DNA from: Halanaerobium saccharolyticum subsp. saccharolyticum DSM 6643
GTDB taxonomy: Bacteria; Bacillota; Halanaerobiia; Halanaerobiales; Halanaerobiaceae
Assembly: GCF_000350165.1 (NCBI RefSeq)
Contig: NZ_CAUI01000005.1
Location: forward strand, 496,001-560,000
Length of the DNA stretch: 64,000 nt
Direction of reading: 5' to 3'
Shown one piece after another: positions 61,232 through 64,000 of the stretch; the first letter of the stretch is position 1, and each line of letters opens with the position of its first letter. Under the pieces are notes generated by a model. That model ran no database searches. It saw only the letters and a program-made list of their open reading frames with translations, and was not told the origin of the DNA. The position numbers were made by a program, and so were the translations under genes.

Positions 61232-61519
61232 TTAAGACTGCAGTTCTTCTAATTCATAAAAAAACGAAAGTATTTCTGCAATAACAGTATATAATTCTTC
61301 TGGAATTTCATCACCGATATTGAGTTCAGCCAGGACTTGAACAACATCCTTATCTTCTTTGATAGGGATGTTTTCTTCTCTGGCTTTTTTTATTATTTGT
61401 TCTGCAATACTTCCTTCACCGCTTGCAATGATTTTTGGAGCTTGATCCGTGTTTTGATTATATTTTAAAGCAACTGTTTTTTTAGTTTTAAGATTTTCTT
61501 TATTCATGTCTGCTGTCAC
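61232..61519 (-). CDS. FlhB C-terminal-domain homologue (YlqH/FhlB type)
   Basis: 95 residues matching only the cytoplasmic C-terminal domain of the flagellar export protein FlhB: TVALKYNQNTDQAPKIIASG, then AEQIIKKAREENIPIKED, then VVQVLAELNIGDEIPEELY. The autocleavage NPTH site of FlhB is absent, and there are no membrane helices. It starts at GTG 61519 after GAGGTAATAAAA; ATG 61507 is possible. B. subtilis has the same arrangement (ylqG-ylqH). It lies downstream of a FliK-like gene and ends 2 nt from the convergent reductase gene. Confidence 0.88.
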   Translation of the reverse strand: MTADMNKENLKTKKTVALKYNQNTDQAPKIIASGEGSIAEQIIKKAREENIPIKEDKDVVQVLAELNIGDEIPEELYTVIAEILSFFYELEELQS

Positions 61520-61566
61520 TTTTATTACCTCATTTCTTGGTAAATATAATTATTTTAATAGACTTA

Positions 61567-63126
61567 CTATATTTTAATATCAATATGTTGATATTTCCCC
61601 TCGCTGTCTTGATTATTTAACTCACTTAAAATTAATTCATTAAAAAATTGACTTTTTATATCTATTAGATTATCAAAACTTTTAATACTAAAATCTTTAA
61701 CAGTAAATCCTTTAGCATCTAAAGCTGAATTAAGCTGGCCTAAATTTTTTTCTATTAAGCTTGCAGTTTTAGAGCTTTCTGTAAAAAAGGTAGTATTTAT
61801 ATTATTTTGCTTAATATTAACATTAGTTTGTATGGGTCCAATACCTTCAAATTCCAAGATAAAAGAAATGTTATATCCCGTTTTATTTTTAATGCTTTCC
61901 GCCCCTTCTTCTTCCTTTTCTATTTTTAAGAGAAGAGAAGCAAGTTTATTGTCATTTATTTGTAAAGGTATTTCTAAAGCAAGCATTAAAGGCGTATTTT
62001 GATTCTGCTGTTGAAGATTGATCAACTTTTGCCCTAAAAGATTATCTGCTATTTCTTCTTCGGCTTTACCGCCAATTTTGTTAAAAAGCTCAAGTATTTG
62101 ATCTGAAATTTTGCTTTGTGCAGCAAGAGACTCAGTTATTTGAGCGGTAGAATCATTTAAATTAACAGCAGCTTCATTTTTGTTAATAAGGGGCTGTTTG
62201 GTATTATTTAAATTAGCAAAAAGTTGATTTTTATTATTTAAATTATCGTTATATTGAATTATATTCTTGTTAAAATGAATTGATATTTCTTTGATTAAAC
62301 TTTCAGTCAAGGGTAGGTTATTATTTTCTAGAAAAGATAAAGCTTTTAACAGGGATATTTTTTCAGCAGTTCCATCAATATTATTATTAGCTAAAAAATT
62401 ATTTAAAATCTTAACAGTGTTTTGGTCAAAATTTTCTCTAAAACTATTTGAATCATTTAAAATAATATCCTTTAATTCTTGATCTAGATGCATAAAATTA
62501 TTTAAAATTTGAGAATCAATATTCTTATTTTGAATTGTACCCGGCTGAGAAGTCTGTTCGGGTTCAACAGAATTAGTTTGCTGAGATGCAGAAGCAGTAG
62601 TTTCTTGATTTTGAGCACTAAAATCATCAATGTTTAATAGAGATTTTTTAAGATCTTCAAGACCAAGCTGTTCAAGTAAATTATTTAGTTGATTGTGATT
62701 TAAAAAATTTTCTGAAGCTAAAAATTGTTCAAAAGTAGAACTTAAATTACCATTGTTATTGAAAATAGAACGCAGTGCATTTATTAATTTTTCAGAAAAA
62801 GGAAGGTTATTACTTTCTAAAAAAGCGAATGCTTTAATTACTGCCATTTTATCTTCAGTAGTTAAAGCAGGATTATTATCTAAATATTGCAGCAGATTTT
62901 CCACAGTTTTTTCAGTTAAAGACATTCCCATTTTAGCCCAACTGTCTAAAAGCATTTTTTGAGTATCATCTTCTAAAGATGCTATTAAACGAAAAATTTC
63001 TGGCAAAAGCTCTATACCTTTATTTTCAATCTGACTGTCATCAGTATTAATGTTATCTGTGTTTAAAGTTTGTCTTAAAATACCTATATCTAATTTTCTG
63101 ATTGGTGCTAAGCCATTCATATTCAT
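61567..63126 (-). CDS. FliK-like (hook-length control domain) protein with internal repeats (YlqG type)
   Basis: 519 residues from ATG 63126, which follows GAGGAG at 8 nt; an in-frame GTG at 63135 is less likely. The C-terminal ~110 residues (LALEIPLQINDNKLASLLLK, then YNISFILEFEGIGPIQTNVN and FFTESSKTASLIEKN) fit the flagellar hook-length control (FliK C-terminal) domain. The N-terminal part has two similar helical units: AVIKAFAFLESNNLPFSEKL near residue 105 and SLLKALSFLENNNLPLTESL near 270. The middle is Asn/Gln-rich and probably disordered. Paired with an FlhB C-terminal homologue, so it may control a secretion apparatus encoded elsewhere. Confidence 0.75.
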   Translation of the reverse strand: MNMNGLAPIRKLDIGILRQTLNTDNINTDDSQIENKGIELLPEIFRLIASLEDDTQKMLLDSWAKMGMSLTEKTVENLLQYLDNNPALTTEDKMAVIKAFAFLESNNLPFSEKLINALRSIFNNNGNLSSTFEQFLASENFLNHNQLNNLLEQLGLEDLKKSLLNIDDFSAQNQETTASASQQTNSVEPEQTSQPGTIQNKNIDSQILNNFMHLDQELKDIILNDSNSFRENFDQNTVKILNNFLANNNIDGTAEKISLLKALSFLENNNLPLTESLIKEISIHFNKNIIQYNDNLNNKNQLFANLNNTKQPLINKNEAAVNLNDSTAQITESLAAQSKISDQILELFNKIGGKAEEEIADNLLGQKLINLQQQNQNTPLMLALEIPLQINDNKLASLLLKIEKEEEGAESIKNKTGYNISFILEFEGIGPIQTNVNIKQNNINTTFFTESSKTASLIEKNLGQLNSALDAKGFTVKDFSIKSFDNLIDIKSQFFNELILSELNNQDSEGKYQHIDIKI

Positions 63127-63186
63127 AATGTGCACTCCTCGAATATTAAAAAATTGTTATATTAGTACATATTTCTATAAATTCGA

Positions 63187-63215
63187 TTGAAATCCTTTAA
63201 AAACTAATATATTAT
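63187..63215 (+). promoter_or_regulatory. Putative promoter of the Cys-rich small protein gene
   Basis: TTGAAA (63187-63192), 17 bp, TATTAT (63210-63215), 70 nt before the start codon. Confidence 0.5.
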
Positions 63216-63284
63216 TATATTAGATAGTAAAGTTTTATAAAATTAATTGTACAAATATAGAAATTAAAATAAGGAGGTTCATTT

Positions 63285-63584
63285 ATGTCAGAAAATTGTG
63301 GAAGTTGCGGTTGTGGTTCTCATAATAATAACTGTGGCAGTCATCAATTAAATGAAGAAGAAATAGAAGCAAGATTAAGAGAAAAAGAAAATCACAGCAG
63401 AAAATATACTGTTGAATATAGAATTAGTTTAGACGAAATGGAGTGTCAGTCAGAAGAATTAATTGAGAGGGTTAAAGCTTATTATGGTATTGTTGATGAG
63501 CTTGAATTTACAGAAAACGAATTAATAATATCTTATGATGACCGTTTAATTACTCCTGCTGAAATTTCAGATTTAGTTCAATAA
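63285..63584 (+). CDS. Small protein with Cys/His-rich N-terminus and HMA-like fold
   Basis: 99 residues. The first 20 residues, MSENCGSCGCGSHNNNCGSH, hold four Cys and two His and look like a metal-binding tail. The rest (YTVEYRISLDEMECQSEELI, then AYYGIVDELEFTENELIISY, then ITPAEISDLVQ) has the beta-alpha-beta-beta-alpha-beta length and spacing of heavy-metal-associated domains, but the usual CxxC of that domain is missing. A metal chaperone role is conceivable. Ribosome binding site TAAGGAGGTT. Divergent from the FliK-like gene. Confidence 0.6.
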   Translation: MSENCGSCGCGSHNNNCGSHQLNEEEIEARLREKENHSRKYTVEYRISLDEMECQSEELIERVKAYYGIVDELEFTENELIISYDDRLITPAEISDLVQ

Positions 63585-63660
63585 TTTTTTCGCCTAATGT
63601 ATAGCTTGAATGGAAGTTTCTTGGCTGTTTTAGATAAAAAAAGAAAAGAGGGAGATTAAA

Positions 63661-64000
63661 ATGCTAAGTCACGAGATAGATTACGAAATAATTGGTGATG
63701 ACATGCAGGTAGTAGAGGTAGAATTGGATCCCGAGGAAACAGTTGTTGCAGAAGCTGGGGCGATGAACTGGATGGATAATGGAATATCTTTTGAAACCAA
63801 AATGGGTGATGGCAGTGAGGTGAATGAATCATTATTAGGAAAGGTTTTTGGAGCTGGTAAAAGAGCAATTACTGGTGAATCAATTTTTATGACTCATTTT
63901 ACTAATAAGGATTATTCAAAAAAGAAAATTGCATTTGCTGCGCCGTATCCAGGTAAAATAATTGCTTTAGAACTTTCCGAACTACCACAAAACCAATTTA
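63661..64000 (+). CDS. AIM24/TIGR00266-family protein (partial, runs off the right edge)
   Basis: The first 113 codons are visible, starting at ATG 63661 after GAGGGAG. The beginning ([20 protein letters not shown], then [20 protein letters not shown]) and [19 protein letters not shown] are typical of the AIM24/TIGR00266 family, a beta-helix-like trefoil fold of unknown function in bacteria. It follows the Cys-rich gene by 76 nt in the same direction. Confidence 0.85.
   Translation, partial: MLSHEIDYEIIGDDMQVVEVELDPEETVVAEAGAMNWMDNGISFETKMGDGSEVNESLLGKVFGAGKRAITGESIFMTHFTNKDYSKKKIAFAAPYPGKIIALELSELPQNQF

Overview
This is a low-GC chromosomal window from an anaerobic, fermentative Gram-positive-lineage bacterium. 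Strong AGGAGG-type ribosome binding sites, sigma-A-like promoters, U-tailed hairpin terminators and frequent TTG/GTG starts all fit Firmicutes in the broad sense. Together with thiosulfate/electron-transfer genes, acidic proteins and an abundance of Opp-type transporters, the content resembles Halanaerobium and relatives (inference, not proven). No tRNA or rRNA gene was seen.

Layout. 1-1690: end of an O-acetylhomoserine sulfhydrylase gene and metA, a methionine/homocysteine pair. 1818-11728: one long operon with an Opp/Dpp-type ABC transporter followed by a GH1 beta-glucosidase and a GH94 phosphorylase, probably uptake and phosphorolysis of beta-glucan oligosaccharides. 11844-16422: cupin, aldo/keto reductase, two tiny tandem paralogous genes behind a perfect-consensus promoter, deoD, a hemolysin III-like protein, an orphan PTS IIA and a VOC protein. 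16480-21386: a membrane transporter and three M20 metallo-amidohydrolases.

21543-32600: a complete type I-C CRISPR-Cas locus. A WYL regulator gene precedes cas3-cas5-cas8c-cas7-cas4-cas1-cas2, then a leader and an array of 31 full 37-nt repeats plus one truncated repeat. A near-identical 18-bp sequence stands before the WYL gene and before cas3, suggesting a shared operator. The leader-distal end of the array is cut off by the end of an IS21-family element, of which only the istB tail survives.

32737-43296: ADP-ribosylglycohydrolase-like gene; a minus-strand peptide-type ABC transporter without ATPase genes; a BASS symporter; a phosphohexomutase; a nitroreductase-like protein; an aldo/keto reductase with ferredoxin domain; a lipid kinase. 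43472-50487: family 1 solute-binding protein with a GHL10 glycoside hydrolase, M50 protease with CBS domains, DUF2177 protein, Spy-like secreted protein, a repeat-containing secreted protein on the minus strand and a small membrane protein. 50829-58423: a decayed chemoreceptor gene (no start, in-frame TAG), then two large multi-sensor proteins with HD-GYP and GGDEF outputs, i.e. opposing c-di-GMP activities. 58447-64000: a YeeE/YedE thiosulfate-type transporter, a membrane Fe-S/flavin reductase fusion, a FliK-like/FlhB-C-terminal pair (ylqG-ylqH type), a Cys-rich small protein and the start of an AIM24-family gene.
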